Assembly: GCF_017916425.1 (NCBI RefSeq) | Contig: NZ_JAFMSX010000001.1 | Location: 620,001-684,000 of the forward strand | DNA length: 64,000 nt | Reading direction: 5' to 3' | DNA from: Nocardioides sp. SYSU D00065 | Lineage (GTDB): Bacteria > Actinomycetota > Actinomycetes > Propionibacteriales > Nocardioidaceae | Shown here: piece by piece, positions 54,118 to 63,620 of the stretch | How positions within the stretch are numbered: position 1 is the stretch's first letter | Layout: every line of letters starts with the position of its first letter | Notes under the pieces: model-generated | What the model saw: only the letters and a program-made list of their open reading frames with translations | Told to the model about the DNA's origin: nothing | Databases searched by the model: none | Program-made: the position numbers and the translations under genes

Positions 54118-54579
54118 CTAGGCAGCCTGCGCCGCAGCGGGCGGCACCTGCGCCGCCACGTCTGCCACCACCTCCGTGGACGCCCCTGCCGGCGCCTGCC
54201 CGGACACCTGCGCCGGCACGTCGGCGGGCACCGCCCTGGCGAAGCTGGCGGTGCCGTGGGTCAGGTCGTGGCCCACCGCGCTGGCGACGACCTCGAAGGA
54301 CGTCTGGGTCTTGCCGTCGCGCTCCCACACGTCGGCGACGAGTCGACCGTGCACGACCACCGGGTCGCCGCTGCGCAGCGACCCGGCCACGTGGCGGGCG
54401 AGCCGGTTCCACGCCTTGACGGTGTGCCAGGAGGTGGTGCCCTTGACCCACTCGCCGTCGCGGTAGCGCGAGGGGGTGCAGGCCACGCGGAACGCGGCGA
54501 CCTCGCGGCCCTCCGCGACCTGGCGCAGCGTGACCTCGCCGCCGATCCAGCCGGTCAGGGTGATCTGGGTGTCGTACAT
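54118..54579 (-). CDS. Single-stranded DNA-binding protein paralogue
   Basis: 153 residues. The OB-fold covers residues 1-110: QITLTGWIGGEVTLRQVAEGREVAAFRVACTPSRYRDGEWVKGTTSWHTVKAWNRLARHVAGSL, then DPVVVHGRLVADVWERDGKTQTSFEVVASAVGHDL. The C-terminal 40 residues are Ala/Pro/Val-rich and end AAQVPPAAAQAA, without the acidic DDDIPF-type tip that recruits partners. This indicates the SSB paralogue seen after the ABC-F gene in mycobacteria (Rv2478c) rather than the essential SSB. GGGAGG precedes the ATG at 54579. Possible uses are natural transformation, stress repair or stationary-phase roles. Confidence 0.88.
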   Translation of the reverse strand: MYDTQITLTGWIGGEVTLRQVAEGREVAAFRVACTPSRYRDGEWVKGTTSWHTVKAWNRLARHVAGSLRSGDPVVVHGRLVADVWERDGKTQTSFEVVASAVGHDLTHGTASFARAVPADVPAQVSGQAPAGASTEVVADVAAQVPPAAAQAA

Positions 54580-54728
54580 CGGTGCCTCCCGGTGTGAGGC
54601 GGCGGTGGTTCCGCCGCGGTCACCCCCGAGCCTGGGCAACGCGGCCGACACCGACCGACCGACGACCGGACGCCCTGTGGAGAGGCTCGGCTCGACAGGC
54701 GCTGTGGACGCCGGCCGGCCCGCGAACC

Positions 54729-56384
54729 TCAGCGCAGGGCCACGGAGAGCCCGTCGCGCACCTCGGCGTACGAGGCGAGCTCGGACTCGATCGGCTCGAC
54801 CACCATCTCGGCCGACACCTCGGAGATCGCCTCGCGCAGCCGCCTGTCGGCCGTGCGGGCGCGCGACCTCGCGGTCAGGGCGACCAGCCAGCGGCAGACG
54901 AGGGCGAGCAGCAGCCCGAGGGCGATCCCTCCCAGGAGCAACAGCGTGGGCAGCGGGAAGGACCCGACCTCGGGGGTCGGCGGCTCGGGCAGCCGGGCGT
55001 AGGAGCCCAGGGCGAGCAGCGCCAGCCAGCCGGCGCCGACCAGCGCGCTGAGGATGAGGACGTACTGCAGGACGCGCACCACGCCGGCCCAGACCGGGAT
55101 CCGGGCAGCGCCCAGGTCGGTGGCCCCGACGGCGCGGTCCAGGCGGTCGCCGAGGTCGGGCAGGCGCGACACCGAGGCGGCGCGCACGGCCGCGGCCCAC
55201 GACGGAGCCATCCCCTCCCCCACCTGGTCGGCGAGCGCGCGCACCTCGGTGTCGACCCGGGCGCGCTGGACGCCGCTCGCGCGGGGCACCGACGTGCGGG
55301 CTGCCCCGGTCAGCTCCTTGCCCGACGCGCCGAGGTCGAGGTGCAGTCGCTTGAGCGGATCCGGCTTGAGCCTCGAGAACCACGCGGTGACCGGCCAGCC
55401 GGTCGCGCGGTTGGCGCGGATCCGCGTGGAGTCGGCGACCGCCTTGACCACCGTGGGCACCCCTGCGGCGTCCGCGAAGGCGTCGTCGAGCGCGGCCACG
55501 CGCTCCTTGGACAGGGTCGGGGGCTTGCCAGTGCCGACCTGCTCCTGGAGCCGCTGGGCGGCGCTCTTCACGTCGGCCTCCAGCCGCGCCCGGGTGAGCT
55601 TCTTCTCCGCGACGCGCTTCGCGATCAGGCCGCGCAGCTCGGGGATGCCCCACCCCTGCTTGGCGCTGACGGGCAGGACGGGGACGCCGGCCAGCCCGTC
55701 AGCCTCGAGCAGCCGGCGCACGTCCTCGACCATGCTCGCCCGGCGGTCCTCCGGCACGGTGTCGATGTGGTTGAGCACGACCAGCATGACGTCGCGGTGC
55801 CCGGCCAGGGGCTTGAGGAACCGGTCGTGGATGGCCGCGTCCGCGTACTTCTGCGGGTCCAGCACCCACACGAGCATGTCGGCGAGCTGGACGAGCCGGT
55901 CCACCTCGAGGTGGTGGGAGACCTCGGTGGAGTCGTGGTCGGGCAGGTCGAGCAGCACGACGCCGCGCATCTCGATGTCCTCGTCGGCCTTGGAGAGCAT
56001 CGAGTCGCGGGTGACCTGGTGGCGGGCCGGGATGCCGAGCCAGTCGAGGAGCTCCTCGGCCCCCTCCTTGCCCCACACGCACGCCGTGGCCCACGACGTG
56101 GTGGGACGGCGTACGCCGACCGCGGCCAGCTCGAGCCCGCTGAGCACGTTGAACGTCGAGGACTTGCCGGAGCCGGTGGCGCCCGCGAGGGCGACGACCG
56201 TGTGGTCGGCGGAGAGTCGCAGCCGACTGGCCGCACGCGCGGCGACCGCCACCGCGTCGTCGACCACCGCGTCGTCGACGCGTCCTCGGGCCGCGGCCGC
56301 GGCACGCTCGAGTCCCTCGACGCGAGCGCCGATGTCAGAGCTCCTGGTGACCAGCTTCTTGGCCCCTTCGAGCAACGACGTCAT
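54729..56384 (-). CDS. YfjP-type membrane GTPase
   Basis: 551 residues. A TRAFAC GTPase domain occupies about 55-290: ALAGATGSGKSSTFNVLSG (P-loop), RRPTTSWATACVWG, LLDLPDHDST (G3) and LNHIDTVPED (G4 variant NHID). The C-terminal half has two or three hydrophobic helices (about 425-450, 470-495) and a final amphipathic region. It forms an operon with the dynamin-like GTPase upstream, 42 bases apart. Such pairs are frequent in actinobacteria; membrane remodelling or stress protection is inferred. Its start has GAGGGAG upstream. Confidence 0.88.
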   Translation of the reverse strand: MTSLLEGAKKLVTRSSDIGARVEGLERAAAAARGRVDDAVVDDAVAVAARAASRLRLSADHTVVALAGATGSGKSSTFNVLSGLELAAVGVRRPTTSWATACVWGKEGAEELLDWLGIPARHQVTRDSMLSKADEDIEMRGVVLLDLPDHDSTEVSHHLEVDRLVQLADMLVWVLDPQKYADAAIHDRFLKPLAGHRDVMLVVLNHIDTVPEDRRASMVEDVRRLLEADGLAGVPVLPVSAKQGWGIPELRGLIAKRVAEKKLTRARLEADVKSAAQRLQEQVGTGKPPTLSKERVAALDDAFADAAGVPTVVKAVADSTRIRANRATGWPVTAWFSRLKPDPLKRLHLDLGASGKELTGAARTSVPRASGVQRARVDTEVRALADQVGEGMAPSWAAAVRAASVSRLPDLGDRLDRAVGATDLGAARIPVWAGVVRVLQYVLILSALVGAGWLALLALGSYARLPEPPTPEVGSFPLPTLLLLGGIALGLLLALVCRWLVALTARSRARTADRRLREAISEVSAEMVVEPIESELASYAEVRDGLSVALR

Positions 56385-56426
56385 GACTCCCTCACGGTCC
56401 GGGTGGCGGTGCAGTGCGCCCCAACC

Positions 56427-58169
56427 CTAGGGGGCGTCGTCTTCACGTCCCGCTCCCTGGGGGTCGTGGGTGGCCGCATAGCGCAGGTCGTCGACCTTGC
56501 GGGCCGCGGCGCGCATCCGCTCGGGCGCCTCGGGCGAGACCTGGAGCTGGTCGAGCAGGTCGGTGTAGCGACGGCGCTCGGCGTCGAGCAGGTCCCGCAT
56601 CGTGGCCTCGAGCTGACGTCGCGCGCGCTCGGCCAGGGTCCGCACCGCCTGGTCGCCGAAGACCGCCTCGAGCAGCTTCTGCCCCAGGACCGCCGATCCC
56701 CCGGCGATGCCGGCCTCGGCGCCGGTGACGCCGGCGGTGTGGGCGAACACCACCACCATCAGCGCGACCGAGAGCCCGTTGACCCCGAAGGCGAGGAACC
56801 GTGCGGTCGACCGCTTCTCCGCTCCCTCGGTGCGCACCATCTCGAGCACGTCGGACTGCCAGTCGCGCACCGCTCGCTCGGCACGTCGGCGGAAGTCGCG
56901 TGAGGCGCGACCGAGGTCCTCGCCGGCGTCGCGCAGGAGGACCTGTCCGGCCGCGGTGCTGCGCCACGACGCCTCCGCGCGCTCGGCAGCCGCCTCCGCG
57001 TGCTCGAGGATCAGCGTCTCCAGGCCGGACTCCACCGCGACCGTGACGCGCTCGGCCTGCTGCGGCTTGCCCTTCACGGCGTTGACGACCCGGTCGCGGA
57101 TCCAGCCGACGCGCGTCTCGAGCGTGCGCAGCAGCTCCCCGGTGCCCACGAACTCCTGCCACCGCGCCAGCACCTCGCCACGCAGCAGCGTGCCGTCGGC
57201 GGACGCCTCGCCGACCGCGGTCACCGCCCGGTCGTAGGCGTCGTTGACGTCCTCGCGCAGCCGGCGCACGGCGTCGACCTGCTCGGTCGCCGCGTCGGCG
57301 ACCGTGTGCGTACGACGCCCGAGCGTGCGGATCGCGCCGTCGAGGGTCTGCTGCACGACCGCGCCGCGCGCCTCCTGGTCCTCGGCGAGCGCTTGCAGCC
57401 AGTGCCGGATCTCGAGCACCGCCGACGAGGGCAGCAGGCCCGTGTCGGAGACCTCGGACTCCTCGACGACGAACAGCGGGGAGTCCTTGAGCCCGCGGCT
57501 GGCGAGCATCCGGGCGAGGTGGGTGGAGATGGTGTCGATGGCGTCCGGCGCCGTCCGGTCGAGGACGATCGCGACGGCGGCCGAGCGCTCCGCAGCCTTG
57601 CGCAGGAACTCCCACGGCACCTGGTCGGCGTACCTCGCCGCCGACGTGACGAACAGCCACAGGTCCGCCGCGGCGAGCAGCTGGGCCGCCAGCACGCGGT
57701 TCTGCTCCTCGACGGAGTCGATGTCGGGCGCGTCGAGGATCGCCAGCCCCGGCGACATCGCCGGCGAGGCGACCAGCTGGAGGGCGTGCGGGTCGTTGGT
57801 CTGGCGCTCGACCCGCTCGAGCTCGGGCAGCAGGCGGTCCTGGCCGAACCACTTGGCGTCGTCCGGGTGGTGCACCAGCACCGGGGAGCGCGTCGTGGGC
57901 CGCAGCACGCCGGGCGTGGTGACCCGAGTGCCGACGAGGGAGTTGACGAGGGTCGACTTGCCGGCGCCCGTGGAGCCGCCGACGACCGCGAGCAGCGGGG
58001 CGTCGAGCGTCATCAGGCGGGGGATGACGTAGTCCTCGAGCTGGTCGACCATCTCGGCCTGTGCCGCCCGCTGCTCGTCGGCGCCGGGCAGCTCCAGCGG
58101 CAGCCGCGCCTCCTGCAGGGCGCCGCGGAGCCGGACCAGCGCGGTGACCATGGCGGTGTTGTCGGTCAT
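56427..58169 (-). CDS. Dynamin-family-like GTPase with membrane segment
   Basis: 580 residues. GTPase domain: AVVGGSTGAGKSTLVNSLVGTRVTTPGVLRPTTRSPVLVHH (P-loop and switch 1), LAILDAPDIDSVEEQNR (G3) and VLDRTAPDAI (in place of the G4 motif). A long helical stalk (about 270-440) and a hydrophobic hairpin near 455-500 (VNGLSVALMVVVFAHTAGVTGAEAGIAGGSAVL) follow. The shape matches bacterial dynamin-like proteins. Its start overlaps the PrsW gene stop by four bases (ATGA). With the YfjP-type GTPase downstream it could form a heteromeric membrane machine, as in paired bacterial dynamins. Confidence 0.85.
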   Translation of the reverse strand: MTDNTAMVTALVRLRGALQEARLPLELPGADEQRAAQAEMVDQLEDYVIPRLMTLDAPLLAVVGGSTGAGKSTLVNSLVGTRVTTPGVLRPTTRSPVLVHHPDDAKWFGQDRLLPELERVERQTNDPHALQLVASPAMSPGLAILDAPDIDSVEEQNRVLAAQLLAAADLWLFVTSAARYADQVPWEFLRKAAERSAAVAIVLDRTAPDAIDTISTHLARMLASRGLKDSPLFVVEESEVSDTGLLPSSAVLEIRHWLQALAEDQEARGAVVQQTLDGAIRTLGRRTHTVADAATEQVDAVRRLREDVNDAYDRAVTAVGEASADGTLLRGEVLARWQEFVGTGELLRTLETRVGWIRDRVVNAVKGKPQQAERVTVAVESGLETLILEHAEAAAERAEASWRSTAAGQVLLRDAGEDLGRASRDFRRRAERAVRDWQSDVLEMVRTEGAEKRSTARFLAFGVNGLSVALMVVVFAHTAGVTGAEAGIAGGSAVLGQKLLEAVFGDQAVRTLAERARRQLEATMRDLLDAERRRYTDLLDQLQVSPEAPERMRAAARKVDDLRYAATHDPQGAGREDDAP

Positions 58170-59284
58170 CGGCTCGGCACCACCTGTCCGGGGAAGGAGA
58201 TGTAGGGACGGATCGTGCGCAGCTCCTCGACGTGCTCCTGCCCACGCACGGAGAAGTCGTCGGGTGCGGTGCCGCGCAGGTATCGGTGGTGCAGGTAGCC
58301 GAGCTCGATCGCGGCCGCCTGATAGGCGCGCATGCCGCGCTCGGCCTGCCGGCCGCCGTGGTGCCGGGCCCACCGGCGCGCGTGCCGCCTGGCACGCAGG
58401 TCGACCAGCCACGGGATGTCGGTGGCGGGAAGCAGCCCGCGCTGTGCCGCGTCCTGCAGCGCCAGCGTGAGCAGCGGGCGCTCGGACCGTCGGCGGTAGA
58501 CCGCGAACGCGACGACGCCGAGGAACGCAGGGAACATCATGGTCCCGTAGACCACGAAGAAGTGGCCGGTGCCCGACAGGGTCGAGGAGTTCCACAGCCC
58601 GTGCAGCGCCGCGGCGACCGCGAAGCCCACCAGCGGGGCGAGCAGGCGCAGCCACAGGCGCCGTGAGGCGATGGCGAGGCCCACGCCGATGCCGATGAAG
58701 ACGGTGAAGAACGGGTGGGCGAACGGGCTGATGAGGCAGCGCAGGATGAAGGTGCCGGTCAGCGCGGTCGTCCCTCCGGGCCCCAGCCCGTCGGTGCCGT
58801 CGTAGGCGGCGGCCAGGTAGAGGATGTTCTCGGTGTAGGCGAACCCGATGCCCACCATGCCGGCGTAGACGATGCCGTCGAGCACGCCGTCGAGCTCGTG
58901 GCGCCGCCACCACAGGAGCAGCAGCAGGAACGCCCCCTTGGTGGCCTCCTCGGTGATCGGCGCGACGATCGCCAGGCTGTCACGCTCGCTGGCGCCACCG
59001 GCCAGGCCGATGCCCTGGAAGACCAGCGCGGCCGCGGTGGCGACGAACGCCCCCCACAGCAGGCCGGCGACCAGCAGGTTGCGCGGCTCCGGCTCGTAGC
59101 GGTCCAGCCACATGAAGCAGCCGAGCAGCGGGCCGACCGGCACGGCGGCCAGCAGCGCGGCGAGCGCGAGCGAGCCGGGAGCCCCGGAGAGGGCGACCAC
59201 GAGCGCCATCGCGGCACCACCGAGCAGCACCAGGACGCCCACCACGACGGTGAAGGCGACACTGTCGCGACGAGCTCGGTGCAT
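58166..59284 (-). CDS. PrsW-family intramembrane glutamic protease
   Basis: 372 residues with eight or nine helices in the first 270. The PrsW motifs are present: P-I-T-E-E-A-T-K (EExxK, near 120), GIGFAYTENILYL, SPFAHPFFTVFIG and ALHGLWN. In Bacillus, PrsW makes the first cut of an anti-sigma factor; the target here is unknown. A cytoplasmic tail of about 100 residues (basic, RARRHARRWARHHGG) is unusual in length. TAGGCT lies seven bases before the ATG at 59284. It heads an operon with the two GTPases. Confidence 0.88.
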   Translation of the reverse strand: MHRARRDSVAFTVVVGVLVLLGGAAMALVVALSGAPGSLALAALLAAVPVGPLLGCFMWLDRYEPEPRNLLVAGLLWGAFVATAAALVFQGIGLAGGASERDSLAIVAPITEEATKGAFLLLLLWWRRHELDGVLDGIVYAGMVGIGFAYTENILYLAAAYDGTDGLGPGGTTALTGTFILRCLISPFAHPFFTVFIGIGVGLAIASRRLWLRLLAPLVGFAVAAALHGLWNSSTLSGTGHFFVVYGTMMFPAFLGVVAFAVYRRRSERPLLTLALQDAAQRGLLPATDIPWLVDLRARRHARRWARHHGGRQAERGMRAYQAAAIELGYLHHRYLRGTAPDDFSVRGQEHVEELRTIRPYISFPGQVVPSR

Positions 59285-59291
59285 GTGGCGC

Positions 59292-59297
59292 AGCCTA
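59292..59297 (-). promoter_or_regulatory. -10 element TAGGCT of the PrsW-GTPase operon
   Basis: TAGGCT on the minus strand ends seven bases before the ATG at 59284, shortly after the terminator of the upstream phosphoesterase gene. Confidence 0.5.
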
Positions 59298-59310
59298 ACG
59301 GAGCGTGAGC

Positions 59311-59342
59311 GTGCGCCCCCGGTCGGCGGACCGGGGGCGCAC
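59311..59342 (-). terminator. Hairpin after the phosphoesterase gene
   Basis: A perfect 14-bp stem (GTGCGCCCCCGGTC and complement) with loop GGCG, 15 bases after the stop at 59358. It separates the phosphoesterase gene from the PrsW promoter. Confidence 0.8.
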
Positions 59343-59357
59343 CCCTAGGGCGGTGAC

Positions 59358-62300
59358 TCAGACGCCGCGCACGGCGCGCGTGGGGGCACTGGTCCGAGTG
59401 GTCGTGGCGTAGCCGGTCCGGTGCCCGGTCACCCGGACGGTGATCCGGGCCCCGCGGAGAGCCGGACGCACGGCGAGGCGCTTGCCGGTCCCGACCCGCT
59501 CGCCGTCGGCCAGCCACACGATCCGGTGCCGCGTCCCGGCGGTCCACTCCCCCGTCCGGGCCCGGAGGACCTGCCCGACGACCGCCCGCCCGAGGATCCG
59601 CGGCCGGTCGGCCTCCAGCCGTCCCCGGCGGACGTCTCGGTCGTCGGTGACGGAGGCGGTCGACGCCGTGAGCCCCGCGGCGGTGCCCGTCACCGTCACG
59701 CTGATGCGCGCACCGCGGTGCCGCGCTCGCAGGTCGAGCGTCTGACCGGACTGTCCGGCGATGGGGGCACCGTCCGCGAACCAGGTGTACGCCAGCGCGG
59801 TGCCGGGTGCCCAGGTGCCGGGGTCGACCCGCAGCGTGCCGCCGACGCGGGCCCGACCCGACAGCGTCGGCGTGCCCGGCACGACGGCGCCCGGTGCCGG
59901 AGTGGTCGTCGTCGGCGTGGGCGGCGTCGGCGTGGCCGGCGTCGTCGGGTCGGCCGGGGGGTCGGTGGGCTCGGCGCCGGGGTCTCCGGCGGCGGTGAAG
60001 CCGTGCACCGTCGAGTGGTCGACCGCGCCGTAGGGGTCCGCGGTGCGGACGTACCAGCCGTGCCGGCCCGGCTCGACGTCCCAGGTCGCCTCCAGCGTCG
60101 TGCCGCTCGCCACGTCGGCGAAGGACTCGATGGTCTCGGTGGTGAGGATGTCGACGCTGAGCTCGTCGGTGGCGAGCGTCTTGACCCGCGGCTGCAGGCC
60201 CGAGGCGGCGTAGGGGATCTCGAACTCCTGGTGGACCTGCTCCAGCGACGGGTCGTCGGAGTCGAAGTCGTCCAGGGAGGGCGAGTAGGTGCGGACGACG
60301 ATCCGCCCCCCCACGTTGTCGAAGTGCAGCAGGCGCAGGTAGCCCAGGCCCCCTTCGGGCAGGCCCTGGTAGTCGAACAGCATGGAGTAGACCGTGCGGT
60401 CCGCGACGCCGTCGCCGTCGTCGTCCATCTCGTCGAGGCGGGTGTAGGCGTCGTGGTAGTGCCCGGACCCGACGGCGATGACGTTGGGGTTGGGCCGCAC
60501 GACCTCGTCCATGATCCGCTGCGGGATCGGACCCAGCCCGCCGGTGGTGAGCATGAACTCGTGCAGGTTGAGGATGACCTTGCGCTCCGGGTGCTCGCGG
60601 ATCACGCGGTTCATCCAGGCGATCTGCGGGTCGCCGGCCCCCCAGCCCATCGAGACGACCATCAGGTCGATGCCGTCGGCGCTGATGAGGTCGAAGTGCC
60701 CGCGGTTGTCCTCGTGCGAGCCGCCGTACCAGGGGTTGGCGGCGTAGCGCTCCTCGCCGAACCACTCGCCGTAGGCGCCGTAGTCGTTGCGGTGGTGGCC
60801 CACGTCGTGGTTGCCCGCCAGCACGCCGTAGGGGATCCGCGCCTGATCGAGGTCGCGGTAGGCGGCGTCCGCGCGCTGCCACTGGGCCGGCTGGTCCCAG
60901 TCGTTGACGATGTCGCCGGTGTGCATCAGGTACTGCAGGTCGAGGTTGGACCGCTGCGCCACGAGGAAGTCGTGGATGGCTCGCTGGTGGCGGTAGAAGT
61001 CCGGGTTCTGGTTGTAGTACTGGGTGTCGGACTCCCACGCGACCGTGAAGTCGTACTGGCCGCGGGGCGTGGCGCCGCCCGAGTACGGCGGCACCTGGTC
61101 GCCGCGGGTGCTCTGGCCGGGAGTGGTGAAGCCCTCGGAGTGCTGCACCAGGACCGTGATCCGGCCGTCGCGGACGTGGTCGGCCGCCGGCACGAGGGCG
61201 TCGAGGTCGAACTCCGTGGGCGCCCCGCCGGTGGTGAGGTGCTCGTCGACCTGGTCCCACTTCCCCGCGGTCACGTCCAGGACGTGCAGGCCGACGCGCG
61301 CCTCGGCGTTCGCCGAGCCCGCCCAGTGCACCCGCGCGGTGAAGTCATCGCCGGCTCCCTCGGGCACCTCGACGGTGAACAGCTGGTAGGGGAAGAGGCT
61401 CTCCGAGCTGGTGGTGGCGGCGAGGCCGTCCTTGGTGGTGATCGCCTCGAGCTCCGCCTCGGTCAGCAGGACGGCGCCTTCGCGAGCGACGCGGCCGGCG
61501 TCGTACGTCGTGCCGGCGCTGGCGGTGACGGACTCGTCGTCGGCGTCGAAGTGGAAGCCGCGGCGCAGCTCGACGTCCAGCACGTCACCCTCGGGGTCGG
61601 TGGGCGTGGCTCGCAGCGTCACGGCGCCGGACGGCACCTCCGCCCCGTCCTGGGGAGCCTCCAGCGAGGCCGAGGGCTGCTCGTCGGGGGTGGTGAAGAC
61701 GACGCGACGGGTCCGTGTGTTGCCGAGCTCGTCGACGGCGGTCAGCACGATCTCGTGCTCGCCCGCCTCGAGGTCCACCGACGACGTGCGGTGGGGCAGC
61801 AGGACGGGCTCGCCGTCCAGCGTCGCGGTCAGCGACGCCACGCCCGACCCGGCGTCGCTCGCCTGCGCGTCGATGTCGAACGATCCCCGCATCGCCTCGC
61901 CGTCCGGGACCGAGGACGTGATGGCGGGTGCGGTGTTGTCGACGACCAGCGTGCGGGTCGCGGCACGGCCGTCGGCACGCGCCGTGACGGCGTGCGGCCC
62001 GTCGGCGACCGCGGTGGTGTCCCACTGGTGCAACAAGGAGTCGAACGCGTCGTCGGGGATGTCGAAGGTGGCCAGGAAGTAGACCAGGGTCGCGTCGGCG
62101 AAGTTGATGCGGGCGTCCGGGGCCGGGCAGGGCCGGCTCGTGGGCTCCTGGCCCTCGGCGGCGCTGGCGCAGCCCACGGGCCGCAGCACCCGGCCGTCGG
62201 GCAGTGCGAGCCGCGGGTCGATGGCGGTGAAGTCGTCGTTGTTCTCGTTGGGGTCCGGCTGCGGCCAGGCCTTGGTGCCGGCGTAGATGCCCACGGTGAC

Positions 62301-63620
62301 CTGCTGGCCCTTGACCACCTTCTCGAGCGGCACGTCGGCTGCCACGGTCTCGGTGCGAGCGTAGAACCCCTCGTCGAAGACCGTCAGCACCTCGTCGCCG
62401 ATCTTCACGCCGTTGCGGAAGAACGCGTCGGTGTTCGTGGCCTCGAAGGCGAAGCGGGGTGCGGCCTCCAGCGACGCGACTGCGTCGCCCACCCGCTGGC
62501 CGTCGATGTCGAGGGCCAGGCCCGACGGGTCACCGTCGGTGGTGGCGGTGACCGGGACGTCGCCGGCGACGAAGTCGCCGTCGGCGTGGTTGAGCCGGAC
62601 CGGCGGCCGGGGACCCTCGCTGAGGTCGACGCGCACCGGGCCGAGCGTGGTGGTGCGGGTGCCGTCGGACACCTCCAGGGTGTACTCGACCCACTGCTTG
62701 CCGTAGAGGTCCACCGACGGGATCGTGTAGACGAAGCGGCCGGGCGACTCGAAGCGCAGCGACTTGGTGACCGGGTCGCCGACGTCGGTGACGAGCCTCA
62801 GCTCGGCGGTGCGCACCTGCTGGTCGTCGCTCACGTCGAAGCCGAGGGTGAGGTCCTCGGTCTCCGGCAGCAGGGGGCCGCCGGTCAGGTCGTCGATGGT
62901 CGGCGCCGCGTTGTCGGCAGGCGTCGGGATCAGGCCGTCGGGCACCTGCCCGGGATCGGTGCGGCCCGGCGACGGCGGAGCGAGCCGCGTCATCGTCTGG
63001 ACGGTGCCGTTCTTCGGCTGCGGCACCCAGAGGTGGTCGGGCGACTCCGGCGGGTTCCAGGCGTACTGGATCGCGGTGGTCGGCGTGGTCTGCGCGTCGG
63101 TGAAGTAGTACGTCGTGCTGACGTCCAGCCCGGTGTTCGTCATCACCTGGATCCCGCGCAGGCCGCCGTTGGCCATGCCGGCCGAGTGCACCTCCACCAG
63201 GTCCTGGCCCGCGCTCAGGTTGGTCCCGAAGGCGGCGTTGAAGTCGGCCGCGTCCAGCGAGGCGTTGGCCGCGTTCTTGATCCACAGCACGAGCGTCCGC
63301 CCCGGCTGGATCACCGGGTCGTGGGGCACTGCCGGCCACAAGGCCTGGTTGGTGGTGACGGCGTTCGCGTCGATGTAGAGGTAGTTGAGGGTGAAGTCGC
63401 CGAAGGACACCGGGGCGTCGGTGGCGTTGTAGACCTCGACGAACTCGTAGGCGTCGCCACCGCCGACGTTGGCCGTGTCCGGCGCGACCTCGGTCACCTG
63501 GAGGATCGGCGCCGTCGGCTGGGGGTCGGCGGCCTGTGCCGGAAGCGCGGTGGCGACCAGCGTCCCGCCCGTGAGGGCGACGGACACGACGAGGAGCAGG
63601 AACGATCTCGCAGACGGCAT
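59358..63620 (-). CDS. Large secreted metallophosphoesterase with lamin-tail and Ig-like modules
   Basis: 1420 residues. Signal peptide MPSARSFLLLVVSVALTGG... ending at AQA near residue 34. Then a lamin-tail-type module (ILQVTEVAPDTANVGGGDAYEFVEVYNATDAPVSFGDFTL), several Ig-like modules around 225-680, and a calcineurin-like phosphoesterase (HTGDIVNDWD, GNHDVGHH, NLHEFML, GSGHYHD, about 860-1100). The C-terminus has a Pro/Thr linker and two related modules of about 80 residues (PTLSGRARVGGTLRVDPG and PRILGRAVVGQVLRARTG). No sortase or anchor motif is seen. The ATG at 63620 gives the signal peptide. Likely an extracellular phosphatase or phosphodiesterase. Confidence 0.88.
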   Translation of the reverse strand: MPSARSFLLLVVSVALTGGTLVATALPAQAADPQPTAPILQVTEVAPDTANVGGGDAYEFVEVYNATDAPVSFGDFTLNYLYIDANAVTTNQALWPAVPHDPVIQPGRTLVLWIKNAANASLDAADFNAAFGTNLSAGQDLVEVHSAGMANGGLRGIQVMTNTGLDVSTTYYFTDAQTTPTTAIQYAWNPPESPDHLWVPQPKNGTVQTMTRLAPPSPGRTDPGQVPDGLIPTPADNAAPTIDDLTGGPLLPETEDLTLGFDVSDDQQVRTAELRLVTDVGDPVTKSLRFESPGRFVYTIPSVDLYGKQWVEYTLEVSDGTRTTTLGPVRVDLSEGPRPPVRLNHADGDFVAGDVPVTATTDGDPSGLALDIDGQRVGDAVASLEAAPRFAFEATNTDAFFRNGVKIGDEVLTVFDEGFYARTETVAADVPLEKVVKGQQVTVGIYAGTKAWPQPDPNENNDDFTAIDPRLALPDGRVLRPVGCASAAEGQEPTSRPCPAPDARINFADATLVYFLATFDIPDDAFDSLLHQWDTTAVADGPHAVTARADGRAATRTLVVDNTAPAITSSVPDGEAMRGSFDIDAQASDAGSGVASLTATLDGEPVLLPHRTSSVDLEAGEHEIVLTAVDELGNTRTRRVVFTTPDEQPSASLEAPQDGAEVPSGAVTLRATPTDPEGDVLDVELRRGFHFDADDESVTASAGTTYDAGRVAREGAVLLTEAELEAITTKDGLAATTSSESLFPYQLFTVEVPEGAGDDFTARVHWAGSANAEARVGLHVLDVTAGKWDQVDEHLTTGGAPTEFDLDALVPAADHVRDGRITVLVQHSEGFTTPGQSTRGDQVPPYSGGATPRGQYDFTVAWESDTQYYNQNPDFYRHQRAIHDFLVAQRSNLDLQYLMHTGDIVNDWDQPAQWQRADAAYRDLDQARIPYGVLAGNHDVGHHRNDYGAYGEWFGEERYAANPWYGGSHEDNRGHFDLISADGIDLMVVSMGWGAGDPQIAWMNRVIREHPERKVILNLHEFMLTTGGLGPIPQRIMDEVVRPNPNVIAVGSGHYHDAYTRLDEMDDDGDGVADRTVYSMLFDYQGLPEGGLGYLRLLHFDNVGGRIVVRTYSPSLDDFDSDDPSLEQVHQEFEIPYAASGLQPRVKTLATDELSVDILTTETIESFADVASGTTLEATWDVEPGRHGWYVRTADPYGAVDHSTVHGFTAAGDPGAEPTDPPADPTTPATPTPPTPTTTTPAPGAVVPGTPTLSGRARVGGTLRVDPGTWAPGTALAYTWFADGAPIAGQSGQTLDLRARHRGARISVTVTGTAAGLTASTASVTDDRDVRRGRLEADRPRILGRAVVGQVLRARTGEWTAGTRHRIVWLADGERVGTGKRLAVRPALRGARITVRVTGHRTGYATTTRTSAPTRAVRGV

